Below, one piece after another: positions 25,403 to 36,222 of a DNA stretch of 57,330 nt (the first letter of the stretch is position 1; each line of letters begins with the position of its first letter). The stretch comes from an uncultured Pseudophaeobacter sp. (GTDB lineage: Bacteria; Pseudomonadota; Alphaproteobacteria; Rhodobacterales; Rhodobacteraceae). A program made the position numbers and the translations under genes. Where the stretch lies: positions 1 to 57,330 of the forward strand of contig CAJQNB010000064.1 of assembly GCA_905479575.1 (NCBI GenBank), given 5' to 3'. The notes under the pieces were generated by a model, which made no database searches, was not told where the DNA came from, and saw nothing but the letters and a program-made list of their open reading frames with translations.

Positions 25403-27037
25403 ATGACAAAATTTACCGATCTGAATCTGAACCCAAAGGTCCTCAAAGCTATCGAAGAGGCCGGGTACGAATCCCCCACCCCCATCCAGGCAGGTGCTAT
25501 TCCGCCCGCGCTTGAAGGTCGTGATGTGCTGGGCATTGCCCAAACCGGCACCGGCAAAACCGCCTCTTTTACCCTGCCAATGATCACCATGCTGGCCCGT
25601 GGTCGTGCCCGTGCCCGCATGCCGCGCAGCCTGGTTTTGTGCCCCACGCGGGAACTGGCCGCGCAGGTGGCTGAGAATTTCGACACATATACCAAGCACT
25701 TGAAGCTCACCAAGGCGCTGCTTATCGGCGGCGTCAGCTTTAAAGAGCAGGACCAGCTGATCGACAAAGGCGTCGATGTTCTGATTGCCACCCCTGGCCG
25801 TCTGCTGGATCATTTTGAGCGCGGCAAGCTGTTGCTGACCGGCGTGCAGATCATGGTTGTTGATGAAGCGGACCGGATGCTCGACATGGGCTTTATTCCG
25901 GATATCGAGCGGATCTTCTCGCTCACGCCCTTTACCCGGCAGACCCTGTTCTTCTCGGCCACCATGGCGCCAGAGATCGAGCGGATCACCAATACCTTCC
26001 TGTCAGCGCCAGAGCGAATCGAAGTGGCCCGTCAGGCCAGCGCCTCTGAAACCATCGAGCAGCAGGTCGTTTTGTTCAAAGCCTCGCGCAAAGACCGTGA
26101 AGCCAGCGAAAAACGCACCGCTCTGCGGGCGCTGATCGACGGCGAAGGCGACAAGCTGACCAACGCGATTGTTTTCTGCAACCGGAAAACCGATGTAGAT
26201 ATCGTCGCCAAGTCGCTGAAGAAATACGGCTATGACGCCGCTCCGATCCATGGCGATCTGGACCAGAGCCAGCGCACCAAGACCCTTGATGGGTTCCGCG
26301 ACGGGCAGCTGCGTATTCTTGTTGCTTCCGATGTGGCTGCGCGAGGGCTTGATGTGCCAAGCGTCAGCCATGTGTACAACTTTGACGTCCCCGGACATCC
26401 CGAAGACTATGTCCACCGGATTGGCCGGACCGGGCGCGCGGGCCGCGAAGGCAAGGCGATCACCATCTGCTCTAGCCGGGACGAAAAGGCGCTTGCCGCT
26501 GTTGAATCCCTGTTGCAGAAGGAAATTACCCGGTTGGAGAACCCGGTGAAAAAGGCAGAGCCTGCCAAACGCAGCTCCGCCAAGAAAGCCGCTGAAACAC
26601 CTGCCAAATCAGAGACAAACGCCCGGGGTAAATCCTCTCGCGGCAAAGCCTCTGCTGACACAGCCGCGCCAGAAGCGGTCGCAACCGAGACGACACAAGC
26701 GGATGCAGCAGCCGTGGCCGATCAGCCCGACGCAGGTAAGTCTGAGACAGCGCAGTCCGATAAGCGCAAATCCGACTCGCGCCAGGCAGAGGGTAACAAG
26801 TCCGAAGGGCGCTCTCGCTCGTCCAATCGCGCATCGAGCAAAAAGACCGAAGAGGCCCCTGCCCAGTCGAGCTCTTCCCAGTCAACCTCTTCCCAGTCGA
26901 GCGCTTCGAACTCCAAATCCAACCGCGGACGTGGTGGCAAACAGGGCGGGCGTCGTGATGACCGCACAGTTGTCGGCATGGGCGATCACATGCCCAGCTT
27001 TATCGCTCTCTCCTTTGACGAGCGCCGCGCTGGCTAG
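25403..27037 (+). CDS. DEAD-box RNA helicase, RhlE-like, with disordered tail
   Basis: A 544-residue ATP-dependent RNA helicase. Motifs in order: Q motif GYESPTPIQ, AQTGTGKT, PTRELA, TPGRLLD, VVDEADRMLDMGF, SAT, then VASDVAARGLDVP and HRIGRTGRAG. From about residue 385 the tail is low-complexity: Lys/Ala/Ser-rich, then a Ser/Gln repeat and an Arg/Gly patch (NRGRGGKQGGRRDD), as in helicases that bind RNA non-specifically. Likely roles are ribosome assembly or mRNA turnover, especially in the cold. The leader is structured around the start codon. A strong terminator follows at 27067. Confidence 0.93.
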   Translation: MTKFTDLNLNPKVLKAIEEAGYESPTPIQAGAIPPALEGRDVLGIAQTGTGKTASFTLPMITMLARGRARARMPRSLVLCPTRELAAQVAENFDTYTKHLKLTKALLIGGVSFKEQDQLIDKGVDVLIATPGRLLDHFERGKLLLTGVQIMVVDEADRMLDMGFIPDIERIFSLTPFTRQTLFFSATMAPEIERITNTFLSAPERIEVARQASASETIEQQVVLFKASRKDREASEKRTALRALIDGEGDKLTNAIVFCNRKTDVDIVAKSLKKYGYDAAPIHGDLDQSQRTKTLDGFRDGQLRILVASDVAARGLDVPSVSHVYNFDVPGHPEDYVHRIGRTGRAGREGKAITICSSRDEKALAAVESLLQKEITRLENPVKKAEPAKRSSAKKAAETPAKSETNARGKSSRGKASADTAAPEAVATETTQADAAAVADQPDAGKSETAQSDKRKSDSRQAEGNKSEGRSRSSNRASSKKTEEAPAQSSSSQSTSSQSSASNSKSNRGRGGKQGGRRDDRTVVGMGDHMPSFIALSFDERRAG

Positions 27038-27066
27038 TCCATCACCTGCCACAGAGACATGACTAG

Positions 27067-27099
27067 AACGGTCGCTCCGCCTGGAGCGGCCGTTTTTCT
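27067..27099 (+). terminator. Intrinsic terminator after the helicase
   Basis: ACGGTCGCTCC and GGAGCGGCCGT pair (one mismatch) around GCCT, followed by TTTTTC. Confidence 0.85.
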
Positions 27100-27221
27100 T
27101 TGCCGCTTGGTCTAGGTCTGCACAGCTGGCATGGCGGAAATGCTTCTTTGATTAATGTAATCGGGGGCAAACCCCACTACATGGGCGATATCCGTACGCA
27201 AAACATAGACTGAGAAATACA

Positions 27222-27395
27222 ATGACCGACGCCCAGCCAGTGATCCTCACCGCCGCAGAAATTCAAGCCATCGAAGCCCGCGCCCATGAAATGCGCGCTC
27301 AGGCCTTGGCGGAGTGCATTTGTGCCCTGGGCCGGGGCATCAGCCGTGCAGCTCACAAGCTTTCTGCACTGCTACACCGCCCCCGTGCAGCCTGA
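27222..27395 (+). CDS. 57-residue helical small protein (RSP_7527/DUF1127-like)
   Basis: A short gene starting at ATG 27222 (MTDAQPVILTAAEIQAIEAR) and ending in HRPRAA with TGA at 27393. The middle is a charged, Ala-rich amphipathic helix (EARAHEMRAQALAECI), and the C-terminal half is basic. It resembles the small alphaproteobacterial proteins of the RSP_7527 or DUF1127 kind, some of which affect RNA metabolism and phosphate or nitrogen physiology; this link is by resemblance only. It has its own upstream gap with a GATTA-ATG-TAATC palindrome (27150-27162) and ends before the shared terminator at 27450. The ribosome site is weak. Confidence 0.65.
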   Translation: MTDAQPVILTAAEIQAIEARAHEMRAQALAECICALGRGISRAAHKLSALLHRPRAA

Positions 27396-27449
27396 GAGAG
27401 CCGCAAGAGATATCAAATTACCCCAGTGACTTTTTCTGTCACCACTCAC

Positions 27450-27489
27450 GAAAAAACGCCCCGGCAGATCCTGCCGAGGCGTTTTTTTT
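27450..27489. terminator. Bidirectional terminator between small gene and rnj
   Basis: AAAAAACGCC-CCGGCAG and CTGCC-GAGGCGTTTTTT form a long stem with A/T runs on both sides, so it works on either strand. It stops rnj (-) and the small gene (+). Confidence 0.9.
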
Positions 27490-27508
27490 GTCATAATACT
27501 CTGTGCGC

Positions 27509-29179
27509 TTAGCGCATCCGGCTGATCACCACGGTGACCTCTGGTTTTTTGCCGATCTCGTTCTGGCAAGACTGACGGGCTATCCGGCGCAGCTCGCCTT
27601 CCAGCTTGTCATCGTCTTTCAGGGTCTTGGCCCCGGCCCGCATCAGGAATTGGTTCAGATCCTCTTCCAGCACCTCTGTCAGCGCCGCATTGGAGCTACC
27701 ATTGTCCGTCAGGCCCTTGATGTCACACCAGGGCTCGCCCAGGGGCTCGTCCTCTTCGTCAAGGATCAGCGTGACAACCAGATGCCCGTTCAAAGCCATG
27801 CGGATACGATCGCGAATGACACCGTCCATGGCGCCAATTTTGATCGAGCCATCCAGATAGGTACGACCAGTGTCGATATATTCCAGCACCGAGGGACGGT
27901 TGCCCGACAGGTTCAGCATCATGCCGTTGACGGCAACGATACTGGGAATGCCCTTGGCCTCGCCCAGGCGGGCGTGCTGACGCAGGTGGCGGTGTTCGCC
28001 GTGCATGGGCACCAGCATCGCCGGTTGCAGCAGGTCATGCAGCGCTTCCAGGTCAGGACCATTGGCATGGCCGGACACGTGGTAAAGGCCCGAACTGTCG
28101 TCCACAACATCCACACCACGTTCCGAGAACTGGTTGATGATGCGGATCACACCGCGCTCGTTGCCGGGGATAGTTTTAGAAGAGAACAGGAAGAGATCGC
28201 CCTCTTTCAGCTCCAGCCCGCGATATTTGCCCCGCGCCATCTGCGCCGAGGCGGCCCGGCGTTCGCCCTGGCTGCCAGTGGTGATCAGCATCAGGTTATT
28301 GCGCGGCATATCCTTGGCTTCTTCCGGAGAATAGACCGTTGGGAAATTCTTCAGAACGCCGGTTTCCTTGGCGGCTTCGACCATGCGCAGCATCGCCCGC
28401 CCCAACAGCACAACCGAACGCCCTGCCCGAGTACCGGCATCTGCCAGGGTCTTTACCCGCGCCACGTTGGAGGCAAAGGTAGTGGCGGCCACCATGCCCT
28501 TGGCCTCGCCAATCAGGCGGGTGATTTCATCTGGCAGATCAGATTCCGAGCGACCCGGTGTTTTAGAGAACACATTGGTCGAATCGCAAATCAGCGCCTT
28601 GATGCCAGGTTTGGCGATCTCAGCCCACATCTCAGGATCAAAGGCTTCGCCCACCAGTGGGGTGCGGTCCAGTTTGAAGTCGCCTGTATGCACTACGCGG
28701 CCATCGGGGCTATCGATCACCAAACCTGCACTTTCGGGGATCGAATGCGCCATCGGGGCAAAGCCCACGGTGAAGGGACCCAGTTTGGTCACTTCGGGCC
28801 AGGCACCGACGGTTTTCACCACCAGCGGGTCATGGCCACGCTCTTCCATCTTGCGCCGGGCCAGATTGGCGGTGAAGGCGCGGGCATAGACCGGCACGTT
28901 CAGCTGGCTATAGAGATGCGATACCGCCCCGATATGGTCTTCGTGACCATGGGTGATAAAAATCGCTTCCAGCTGGTCGACGCGCTCGCGCAGCCAGCTG
29001 ATGTCAGGCATGATCAGGTCAACACCGGGGGTGCTGTCCATATCCGGGAAAGCAACGCCCAGATCCACCAGGATCAGTCGCTCTTTGCCGGGTTTGCCAT
29101 AGCCGTAAACATAGGCATTCATGCCAATTTCGCCCGCCCCGCCAAGGGGAAGGTAGATCAGTCGTTCATCAGTGCTCAT
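27509..29179 (-). CDS. rnj: Ribonuclease J
   Basis: RNase J is a metallo-beta-lactamase/beta-CASP nuclease with 5'-3' exo- and endonuclease activity, acting in mRNA decay and rRNA maturation. The 556-residue protein has the metal site THGHEDHIG (about residues 75-83), VVHTGDFKLD, the beta-CASP motif with SGHANG, and MHGEHRHL. Its ATGA start overlaps the coaX stop. birA-coaX-rnj is a conserved alphaproteobacterial set downstream of nuo. The terminator at 27450 ends the transcript. Confidence 0.96.
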   Translation of the reverse strand: MSTDERLIYLPLGGAGEIGMNAYVYGYGKPGKERLILVDLGVAFPDMDSTPGVDLIMPDISWLRERVDQLEAIFITHGHEDHIGAVSHLYSQLNVPVYARAFTANLARRKMEERGHDPLVVKTVGAWPEVTKLGPFTVGFAPMAHSIPESAGLVIDSPDGRVVHTGDFKLDRTPLVGEAFDPEMWAEIAKPGIKALICDSTNVFSKTPGRSESDLPDEITRLIGEAKGMVAATTFASNVARVKTLADAGTRAGRSVVLLGRAMLRMVEAAKETGVLKNFPTVYSPEEAKDMPRNNLMLITTGSQGERRAASAQMARGKYRGLELKEGDLFLFSSKTIPGNERGVIRIINQFSERGVDVVDDSSGLYHVSGHANGPDLEALHDLLQPAMLVPMHGEHRHLRQHARLGEAKGIPSIVAVNGMMLNLSGNRPSVLEYIDTGRTYLDGSIKIGAMDGVIRDRIRMALNGHLVVTLILDEEDEPLGEPWCDIKGLTDNGSSNAALTEVLEEDLNQFLMRAGAKTLKDDDKLEGELRRIARQSCQNEIGKKPEVTVVISRMR

Positions 29180-29958
29180 TCAGGAGTACCGTTATCCTTA
29201 TTGTATTTATGAATGATCTGGAGCCCATGCATGGTGAGATCATCCTCATATGCGTCGAACAGATCAGCAGCTTGCTGGAAAAGAGGCGCCAGCCCGCCTG
29301 TTGAAATAATCTTCATTGGAACGTCACGTTCGGCCTTAATCTGGGCGCAGATTTCGCGCACCAAGCCGACGTAGCCCCAAAACACACCCGATTGCATACA
29401 GGCCACCGTATTGGTGCCAATGACATGCTCGGGCTTGGAAATGTCCACATGTGGCAGCGCCGCCGCAGCCTGGTGCAGCGCCTCAAGGCTGAGGTTCACC
29501 CCAGGCGCAATAACCCCCCCGACATAGGCCCCATCTTCAGCCACCACATCAAAGGTTGTCGCCGTGCCAAAATCAACCATCACCAGATTGCCACCGTAGT
29601 GGTCAAAACCGGCCACCGTATTGACCAATCTGTCCGGACCCACCGCCGTGCCCTCGTCCACTCGCACATCCACCGGCAACAGGCAATCGGATTTTCCCAC
29701 AACCAGCGGGCGGGTGTTGTAATAGCGATCCGCCAGCACACGCAGATTGAACACTACGCGCGGCACGGTGGAAGAGATAATCACATCGGTAATATCTGTT
29801 TTGATGCCCTGAGCCTGAATCAGCGTGTTGAGCCAGACAAAATACTGATCCGCCGTGCGGCGCCAGTCTGTCGCTGTGCGCCAGGTTCCAATGAACCGTT
29901 CGCCATCCCAGATCGAGAAGACGGTATTGGTATTGCCACAATCAACAGCCAGAAGCAT
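29176..29958 (-). CDS. coaX: Type III pantothenate kinase
   Basis: CoaX phosphorylates pantothenate, the first step of coenzyme A synthesis. The 260-residue protein starts MLLAVDCGNTNTVFS, the ATP-binding phosphate loop of the ASKHA fold, and carries GPDRLVNTVAG, DFGTATTFDVV and GVIAPGVNLS, all typical of the type III class. It overlaps rnj by four bases and lies 15 bases after birA, so the three genes form one operon. Confidence 0.96.
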   Translation of the reverse strand: MLLAVDCGNTNTVFSIWDGERFIGTWRTATDWRRTADQYFVWLNTLIQAQGIKTDITDVIISSTVPRVVFNLRVLADRYYNTRPLVVGKSDCLLPVDVRVDEGTAVGPDRLVNTVAGFDHYGGNLVMVDFGTATTFDVVAEDGAYVGGVIAPGVNLSLEALHQAAAALPHVDISKPEHVIGTNTVACMQSGVFWGYVGLVREICAQIKAERDVPMKIISTGGLAPLFQQAADLFDAYEDDLTMHGLQIIHKYNKDNGTPE

Positions 29959-29973
29959 GGGAGGCCCTTACGG

Positions 29974-30723
29974 TCAGAAAAAGATTTCAGCGGCAGGGAT
30001 ACAGACCCGGCCTTTGGCGCTGTTTAAGACAAGGTTACCCTCCGCGTCTACCGTCTCGAAGGTTCCGGTTGTCTCAGACTTGTTAGTACGTGCGGTAATA
30101 ACCTCACCCAACTTGGCAGCGCGGGCCAGCCAGGCCGTGCGGATGGGGTCAAACCCATAGGTGGTGAACTGGTGTTCATAGCGGGCATAGGCCAGCGCCA
30201 AGGCGTTGAGAAAATCCTCTGGCGTGACCTGCACCCCGGTTTCAGACAGCAGCGACACCGGCCAGACCGCACCAGGATCCAGCCATTCCCTCATCGGGGT
30301 TTCCACCAGATTGACACCAATGCCAATGGCCAGATGGCTGAGCCCCTGGCCTGCCCCGGCGCTCTCCAGCAGGATCCCTGACAGTTTGCCACCGTTGAGC
30401 AACACATCATTGGGCCATTTCAACGCCAGCCCCTCGGTGCGCCCCGTCAGCGCCTCGCAGGCATCATAAACCGCCAGCGCGGCCACAAAGCTGCGCAGGG
30501 CCACCACCTGGGGAGGCTCGGTTGGGCGCATCACCAGGGTGGCGGCAAAATTGCCTTGTGGTTCTTTCCAGGCGCGACCACGACGCCCGCGCCCCTTGGT
30601 CTGACGTTTGGCCAGTATCCATTCAGGTCCTGAGAGATCCGCAGCGATCCGCGCCGCCTCATCCAGGGTGCTGTCCACCTCGTCAAGGATGCGCTTACCG
30701 TAGCCTTCGGGCCAATCCATCAT
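29974..30723 (-). CDS. birA: Biotin--[acetyl-CoA-carboxylase] ligase
   Basis: BirA attaches biotin to carboxyl carrier domains, which here include the methylcrotonyl-CoA carboxylase alpha subunit at 50223. The 249-residue protein is the short form without the N-terminal HTH, so it should not act as a repressor. The biotinyl-AMP loop is KGRGRRGRAW and the substrate site includes LKWPNDVLL and KLSGILLE. The start could be ATG 30723 or 30720. It is separated from nuoN by an intrinsic terminator. Confidence 0.94.
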   Translation of the reverse strand: MMDWPEGYGKRILDEVDSTLDEAARIAADLSGPEWILAKRQTKGRGRRGRAWKEPQGNFAATLVMRPTEPPQVVALRSFVAALAVYDACEALTGRTEGLALKWPNDVLLNGGKLSGILLESAGAGQGLSHLAIGIGVNLVETPMREWLDPGAVWPVSLLSETGVQVTPEDFLNALALAYARYEHQFTTYGFDPIRTAWLARAAKLGEVITARTNKSETTGTFETVDAEGNLVLNSAKGRVCIPAAEIFF

Positions 30724-30743
30724 CGTGCCATTCCTTCAAAAGC

Positions 30744-30776
30744 CAAAAGGCCCGGTCCAACGAACCAGGCCTTTTG
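30744..30776 (-). terminator. Intrinsic terminator of the nuo operon
   Basis: CAAAAGGCC and GGCCTTTTG pair, extended inside by GGT/ACC, 19 bases after the nuoN stop. T-rich sequence follows on the minus strand. It separates nuo from birA-coaX-rnj. Confidence 0.8.
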
Positions 30777-30794
30777 TCAGAGATGTAAAGCTGG

Positions 30795-32234
30795 TCAGTT
30801 GACCAAAGCCGCGGCCGCCGCGGCCGCGACGCCATCGACACCAAACATATTGATGATCCCCAGAACCATCACCGCAGCAGAGCCCATGAGGAAAGTCCAG
30901 AGCACTGGCGAGCTGCTGCGATCCAGGTCTTCGGCCTCGTCACCGAAATACATGAAATAGACGATACGCAGGTAATAGAAGGCACCAATAACCGAGGCTA
31001 CAACACCGGCAATTGCCAGCCAGGCCAGATCGGCCTCATAGGCGGCACGCAGCACATACAGCTTGCCAAAGAAGCCCAGCATCGGCGGCACACCCGCCAA
31101 CGAGAACATCAGGATCAGCACCGCCAGCGCCTTGCCAGGCTCGCGGCGGGAGTACTGGTTCAGCGCACCGATATCGGTGATCGGTTTGCCGTCTTTTTGC
31201 AGCATCAGGATAAAGGCAAAGGTGCCGATATTCATCGAGACATAGATTGCCATATAGACCAGCATGGCCTCAACACCCAGCACGGTGCCCGCAGCCAGCC
31301 CCATCAGGGCATAGCCCATATGGGCAATCGAGGAATAGGCCATCAGACGCTTGATATCGCGCTGACCAATCGCAGCCACGGCGCCGACAAACATCGACAG
31401 CACGGACAGCACCGCGACAACCTGGCTCCAGTCGGCAACCGCATGGCCAAAGGCGTCATGCATCACCCGGGCAAACAGGCCCATGGCGGCAACCTTGGGG
31501 GCTGAGGCAAAGAAGGCCGTGACCGGCGTAGGCGCGCCCTCATAGACGTCAGGCGTCCACATATGGAACGGCACTGCGGAAACTTTGAAGCCAAGGCCCG
31601 AGATCAGCAAAACCAGACCAAAGAGCAGACCAACAGAAACTTCGCCATGCTGGGCAACTTCGATGATGCCAGAGAATTTGGTGGTGCCGGCAAAGCCATA
31701 GACCAACGATGCCCCATAGAGCAGCAGGCCAGAGGACAGCGCGCCAAGAACAAAATACTTCAGGCCGGCCTCGGTGGATTTGACACTGTCGCGGCGCATC
31801 GAGGCGACCACATAGAGCGCCAGAGATTGCAGCTCCAGCCCCATGTACAGCGACATCAGATCACCGGCGGAAACCATCATCATCATGCCGACGGCGCTCA
31901 GGGCAACCAGAATGGGGTATTCAAAGCGCAGCATGCCACGACGGGACATATACTCCTGCCCCATGACCAGAACCGCCGCAGCCGCCAGCAGGATCACAAC
32001 CTTGGCAAAACGGGCAAAACCGTCATCGACAAACATGCCGCCAAAGGCTGTGTTCGCCTCGCTGCCGCTGGTGCCAATCCAGATGGCCAGGGCCACCATC
32101 AGACCAGATGTGGACCAGATCAGCGTCGAGGCCAGCTTGTCCTTACCGGTGTAGACCGCGCCCAAAAGCGCCGCCATTGCGTAAAGTGCCAGGATAATCT
32201 CTGGCAGAATTACGGAGAGATCAGCTTGGATCAT
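30795..32234 (-). CDS. nuoN: NADH-quinone oxidoreductase subunit N
   Basis: NuoN is one of the three antiporter-like proton-pumping subunits in the membrane arm of complex I. The 479-residue protein has about 14 hydrophobic helices. Conserved elements include [39 protein letters not shown] with the channel Lys, and [14 protein letters not shown]. It is the last gene of the operon, 14 bases after nuoM, and is followed by a terminator. Confidence 0.97.
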   Translation of the reverse strand: MIQADLSVILPEIILALYAMAALLGAVYTGKDKLASTLIWSTSGLMVALAIWIGTSGSEANTAFGGMFVDDGFARFAKVVILLAAAAVLVMGQEYMSRRGMLRFEYPILVALSAVGMMMMVSAGDLMSLYMGLELQSLALYVVASMRRDSVKSTEAGLKYFVLGALSSGLLLYGASLVYGFAGTTKFSGIIEVAQHGEVSVGLLFGLVLLISGLGFKVSAVPFHMWTPDVYEGAPTPVTAFFASAPKVAAMGLFARVMHDAFGHAVADWSQVVAVLSVLSMFVGAVAAIGQRDIKRLMAYSSIAHMGYALMGLAAGTVLGVEAMLVYMAIYVSMNIGTFAFILMLQKDGKPITDIGALNQYSRREPGKALAVLILMFSLAGVPPMLGFFGKLYVLRAAYEADLAWLAIAGVVASVIGAFYYLRIVYFMYFGDEAEDLDRSSSPVLWTFLMGSAAVMVLGIINMFGVDGVAAAAAAALVN

Positions 32235-32248
32235 CTGCCCATGCTCCC

Positions 32249-33796
32249 TTAGTGCGACGCAGTCTGGGCAACGGCGGAGATGTCCGCAGCAGCCAGAGAC
32301 TGGTTGAAGTTAGCGATCAACGCCTCAGTCGAGGGACTGATGATATCGGTGACCAGCGAAGGATAGACGCCCAGCAGGATGGTCATCACCACCAGCGGCG
32401 CAAAGATAAACCGCTCGCGCGCATCCATGTCCTGGATTGTCTTCAGGCTGCCCTTGATCAGGTCACCAAAGACCACCCGACGATAAAGCCACAGCGCATA
32501 AGCCGCCGAGAAGATCACCCCCGAGGCCGCAACAGCTGCCACCCAGGTGTTTTTCTGGAAGGTGCCCATCAGGGTGAGGAATTCACCGACAAAACCCGAT
32601 GTACCCGGCAGGCCGACGTTGCCCATGGTAAAGAACATAAAGACCAGCGCATAGGCGGGCATACGCACCACCAGGCCACCATAGGCACCGATCTCACGGG
32701 TGTGCATGCGGTCATAGATAACGCCCACGCACAGGAACAAGGCTGCCGAGATAAAGCCGTGGCTCAGCATCTGGAAGATCGCACCATCGACGCCCTGCTG
32801 GTTGGCCGCAAAGATCCCCATGGTGACAAAGCCCATATGTGCGACAGATGAATAGGCGATCAGCTTTTTCATGTCTTCCTGCACCATCGCCACCAGCGAG
32901 GTATAGACCACCGCAATGGCTGACATCCACAGGATCACATCGGTCATCACATCCGCCCCCACCGGGAACATCGGCAAAGAGAACCGCAGGAAGCCATAGC
33001 CGCCCATCTTGAGCAGGATCGCCGCCAGCACCACAGACCCGGCGGTCGGCGCCTGCACGTGGGCATCGGGCAGCCAGGTGTGCACCGGCCACATGGGCAT
33101 TTTCACCGCAAAGGAGGCAAAGAAGGCCAGGAACATCAGGGTCTGCATGCCGCCAACCACATGAATGCCCAGCACGTCAAAGCTTGCAGCGGAGAAACTG
33201 TGGGTCAGCAGGGTCTCGATATCCGTGGTGCCCGCATCCGCATACATCGCCACCATAGCCACCAGCATCAGCACCGAGCCAAGGAAGGTATAGAGGAAGA
33301 ACTTGAAGGAAGCGTAGATCCGATCCTTGCCGCCCCAGATGCCAATGATCAGGAACATCGGAATGAGGCCTGCCTCAAAGAACATGTAAAACAGCACCAG
33401 ATCCAGCGCCATAAAGACACCCAGCATCAGGGTCTCCAGCAGCAGGAAGGCGATCATGTATTCCTTGACGCGGGTCGTGACTTTCCAGCTGGCCAGAATG
33501 GTCAGCGGCATCACAAAGGTGGTGAGCATCACAAACAGCACCGAGATGCCATCGACGCCCATTTTGTACTGCAGGCCAAAGACCCAGTCACGTTCTTCCA
33601 CAAATTGAAAGCCAGTATTGGTCGGGTCAAACTGGGTATAGATGCCAAGGCTCACCAGAAAGGTCAGCGAGGTGGCCATAAGGGCCAGCCATTTGGCATT
33701 GCGTTGCGCCGCTTCATCCTCGCCACGCATGAGCAGCGCCATGACGGCAGCCGCTACAGCAGGGATGAAAGTGACAATTGATAGAAGGTTGTCCAT
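32249..33796 (-). CDS. nuoM: NADH-quinone oxidoreductase subunit M
   Basis: Antiporter-like proton-pumping subunit of complex I, 515 residues with about 14 helices. Visible motifs are [18 protein letters not shown] (with the conserved Glu), [19 protein letters not shown] and [15 protein letters not shown]. It overlaps the nuoL stop by one base (TGATG), indicating coupled translation. Length and order are normal. Confidence 0.97.
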   Translation of the reverse strand: MDNLLSIVTFIPAVAAAVMALLMRGEDEAAQRNAKWLALMATSLTFLVSLGIYTQFDPTNTGFQFVEERDWVFGLQYKMGVDGISVLFVMLTTFVMPLTILASWKVTTRVKEYMIAFLLLETLMLGVFMALDLVLFYMFFEAGLIPMFLIIGIWGGKDRIYASFKFFLYTFLGSVLMLVAMVAMYADAGTTDIETLLTHSFSAASFDVLGIHVVGGMQTLMFLAFFASFAVKMPMWPVHTWLPDAHVQAPTAGSVVLAAILLKMGGYGFLRFSLPMFPVGADVMTDVILWMSAIAVVYTSLVAMVQEDMKKLIAYSSVAHMGFVTMGIFAANQQGVDGAIFQMLSHGFISAALFLCVGVIYDRMHTREIGAYGGLVVRMPAYALVFMFFTMGNVGLPGTSGFVGEFLTLMGTFQKNTWVAAVAASGVIFSAAYALWLYRRVVFGDLIKGSLKTIQDMDARERFIFAPLVVMTILLGVYPSLVTDIISPSTEALIANFNQSLAAADISAVAQTASH

Positions 33797-35910
33797 CAGT
33801 GGGCTCCTCCGCCGATCGACATCCAGGTGATCAGGGCTGCGATGCCCAGCACCATCCAGAAGGCATAGGTAAAGATGAAACCGGACTGCGCGCGACCGGC
33901 AAGTTTGGTGAAGAAGGGAACAATCCCCATGGCGACGCCATTAAGGAAGCCATCAATGACATTGCCGTCGCCCCGCTTCCAGAAGAAGCGCCCCAAGGCC
34001 AGGGCCGGTTTGACAAAGATCGCGTCATACAGCTCGTCAAAGTACCACTTGTTCTTGAGGAACAGGTAGAGCGGCTGGAAGTTATTGGCCAAACGACCCG
34101 GCAGGCTGGGGTTCACGATGTAGAACAGGATCGCCAGCAATAGCCCCAGAGACATCGCAATAAAGGGCGAAACCTTGACCCATTTTGGCGCCGCATGGGC
34201 CTGTTCCAACACATGGTTGTCTGGCGCGAAATACAGCGCCCCCTCGCCTGGCTGGCCCGCAAAGGCAACGTGATGTTCGCCCGCTGCAGCCTCGCCGTGG
34301 CCGGTATCAGCAGCTGCGTGACTGTCAGCCTCACCGTGGCCTTCAGCGGCAGCGCCATGGTCATCTGCAGCAGCCTCGGCCACAGGAATACCATAGAATT
34401 TGCCAACCTGATCCGCATGACCAAAGAAGGAGTTGTACCAGATCATCCCCGAGAATACCGCCCCCAGCGACAGAACGCCCAGAGGGATCAGCATGGTCAT
34501 CGGGCTTTCATGGGCGTGGTCATGGGTGTGCTTGTCACCACGTGCTTTGCCAAAGAAGGTCAGGAACATTAGGCGCCAGCTGTAGAACGAGGTCATAAAG
34601 GCGGCAATCACCAGCATCCAGAAGCCATAGTTGGACCCACCGGCAAAGGCGCTTTCAATGATTGCATCCTTGGACAGGAAGCCGGCAAAACCAATATGGG
34701 TGAGCGGGATACCAACACCGGTAATGGCCAAGGTGCCGATCATCATCGCCCAATAGGTATAGGGGATTTTTTTGCGCAGGCCGCCGTAGTTCATCATGTC
34801 CTGCTCGTGGTGCATGGCATGGATGACCGACCCGGCGCCCAGGAACAACATCGCCTTAAAGAAGGCATGCGTAAACAGGTGGAACATCGACGCCGAATAC
34901 ATGCCAACGCCAGCAGCCACAAACATGTAGCCCAGCTGCGAACAGGTGGAATAGGCAATGACGCGTTTGATGTCGGTCTGAACCAGACCAACCGTGGCGG
35001 CAAAGAAGGCCGTGGTGGCGCCCAGCACAGTGATGAACATGGTGGCCTGCGGCGCAAACTCCATCAGCGGCGACATGCGACAAACCAGGAAGACACCTGC
35101 CGTCACCATGGTCGCAGCGTGGATCAGCGCCGACACAGGGGTTGGGCCTTCCATTGCGTCCGGAAGCCAGGTGTGCAGGATCAGCTGCGCCGATTTACCC
35201 ATAGCACCGATGAACAGCAGCATCGCCAGCAGGTTGGCCGCATCCCATTCCGCCCAAAGGAAGGAGATCGAATGACCGGAAACCTTAGTTGGGATATCCG
35301 CAAAGATCTCTGTAAAGCTGATGCTGTCGGTCATCAGGAACAAACCAAAGATCCCCAGCGCAAAGCCAAAGTCGCCAACCCGGTTGACGATAAAGGCTTT
35401 CATCGCCGCAGCATTTGCGCTTGGCTTGCGGTAGTAAAACCCGATCAACAGGTAGGAGGCAACGCCCACACCTTCCCAGCCAAAGAACATCTGCAGCAGG
35501 TTATCCGAGGTCACCAGCATCAGCATGGCAAAGGTAAAGAAGGACAGATAGGCAAAGAAGCGCGGCTTGTAGCTCTCGCCGTCTTTCCACTGTGGATCGT
35601 GATCCATGTAGCCAAAGCTGTAGAGATGCACGAGGCTGGAGACCGTGGTCACCACGATCAGCATCAAGGCTGTGAGGCGGTCAAGACGGATACCCCAGGA
35701 GGTATCCAGGCTGCCGCTCTGGACCCAGGTCAGGATCTCGATCGAGCGGGTGACGCCGTCAAAGCTGATAAAGACAATCCACGACAGCAGGGCCGACAGG
35801 AACAACAGGCCCGTCGCCGTCACCATGGCGGCTTTTTCGCCGATGTATTTGTGACCAAAGCCACAAATCAGCGCGCCCACCAGAGGGGCAAAGAGGAGGA
35901 TGGTTTCCAT
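33796..35910 (-). CDS. nuoL: NADH-quinone oxidoreductase subunit L with His-rich loop
   Basis: The distal proton-pumping subunit of complex I, with the long lateral helix at the C-terminus. At 704 residues it is longer than E. coli NuoL (about 613). Core motifs are [44 protein letters not shown] and [15 protein letters not shown]. The extra length is partly an insert at about 455-575 with two His-rich patches: [10 protein letters not shown] (459-468) and a His/Ala/Gly/Glu stretch (517-547). The longer form is usual in Rhodobacteraceae/Paracoccus. It lies six bases after nuoK. Confidence 0.97.
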   Translation of the reverse strand: METILLFAPLVGALICGFGHKYIGEKAAMVTATGLLFLSALLSWIVFISFDGVTRSIEILTWVQSGSLDTSWGIRLDRLTALMLIVVTTVSSLVHLYSFGYMDHDPQWKDGESYKPRFFAYLSFFTFAMLMLVTSDNLLQMFFGWEGVGVASYLLIGFYYRKPSANAAAMKAFIVNRVGDFGFALGIFGLFLMTDSISFTEIFADIPTKVSGHSISFLWAEWDAANLLAMLLFIGAMGKSAQLILHTWLPDAMEGPTPVSALIHAATMVTAGVFLVCRMSPLMEFAPQATMFITVLGATTAFFAATVGLVQTDIKRVIAYSTCSQLGYMFVAAGVGMYSASMFHLFTHAFFKAMLFLGAGSVIHAMHHEQDMMNYGGLRKKIPYTYWAMMIGTLAITGVGIPLTHIGFAGFLSKDAIIESAFAGGSNYGFWMLVIAAFMTSFYSWRLMFLTFFGKARGDKHTHDHAHESPMTMLIPLGVLSLGAVFSGMIWYNSFFGHADQVGKFYGIPVAEAAADDHGAAAEGHGEADSHAAADTGHGEAAAGEHHVAFAGQPGEGALYFAPDNHVLEQAHAAPKWVKVSPFIAMSLGLLLAILFYIVNPSLPGRLANNFQPLYLFLKNKWYFDELYDAIFVKPALALGRFFWKRGDGNVIDGFLNGVAMGIVPFFTKLAGRAQSGFIFTYAFWMVLGIAALITWMSIGGGAH

Positions 35911-35916
35911 GATGCT

Positions 35917-36222
35917 TTAGCCCTTCATCATATTGATGTCTTCCACGGCGATGGTGCCGCGGTTACGGAAGAAGCAGACCAGGATCGCCAGACCAATGGC
36001 AGCCTCGGCGGCGGCTACGGTCAGCACGAACAGGGTAAAGACCTGCCCCACCAGATCCCCAAGGAAGCTGGAGAAGGCCACAAGGTTGATATTCACGGCC
36101 AAGAGCATCAATTCGATGCTCATCAGCAGGATGATCACGTTCTTGCGGTTCAAAAAGAGCCCGAAGATGCCAATGACGAACAAGGTCGCCGCAACGGTAA
36201 GATAATGTTCAATGCCGATCAT
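35917..36222 (-). CDS. nuoK: NADH-quinone oxidoreductase subunit K
   Basis: A 101-residue three-helix membrane subunit of complex I. It starts [18 protein letters not shown] and contains the conserved membrane Glu in [13 protein letters not shown] and a second in [13 protein letters not shown] 36222 overlaps the stop of the upstream Cys-rich gene in an ATGA. Six bases separate it from nuoL. Confidence 0.97.
   Translation of the reverse strand: MIGIEHYLTVAATLFVIGIFGLFLNRKNVIILLMSIELMLLAVNINLVAFSSFLGDLVGQVFTLFVLTVAAAEAAIGLAILVCFFRNRGTIAVEDINMMKG

Noticed and set aside
27503..29212. 569-codon + strand open frame opposite rnj
   Set aside because: It mirrors RNase J codons in high-GC DNA and has no recognisable protein features.
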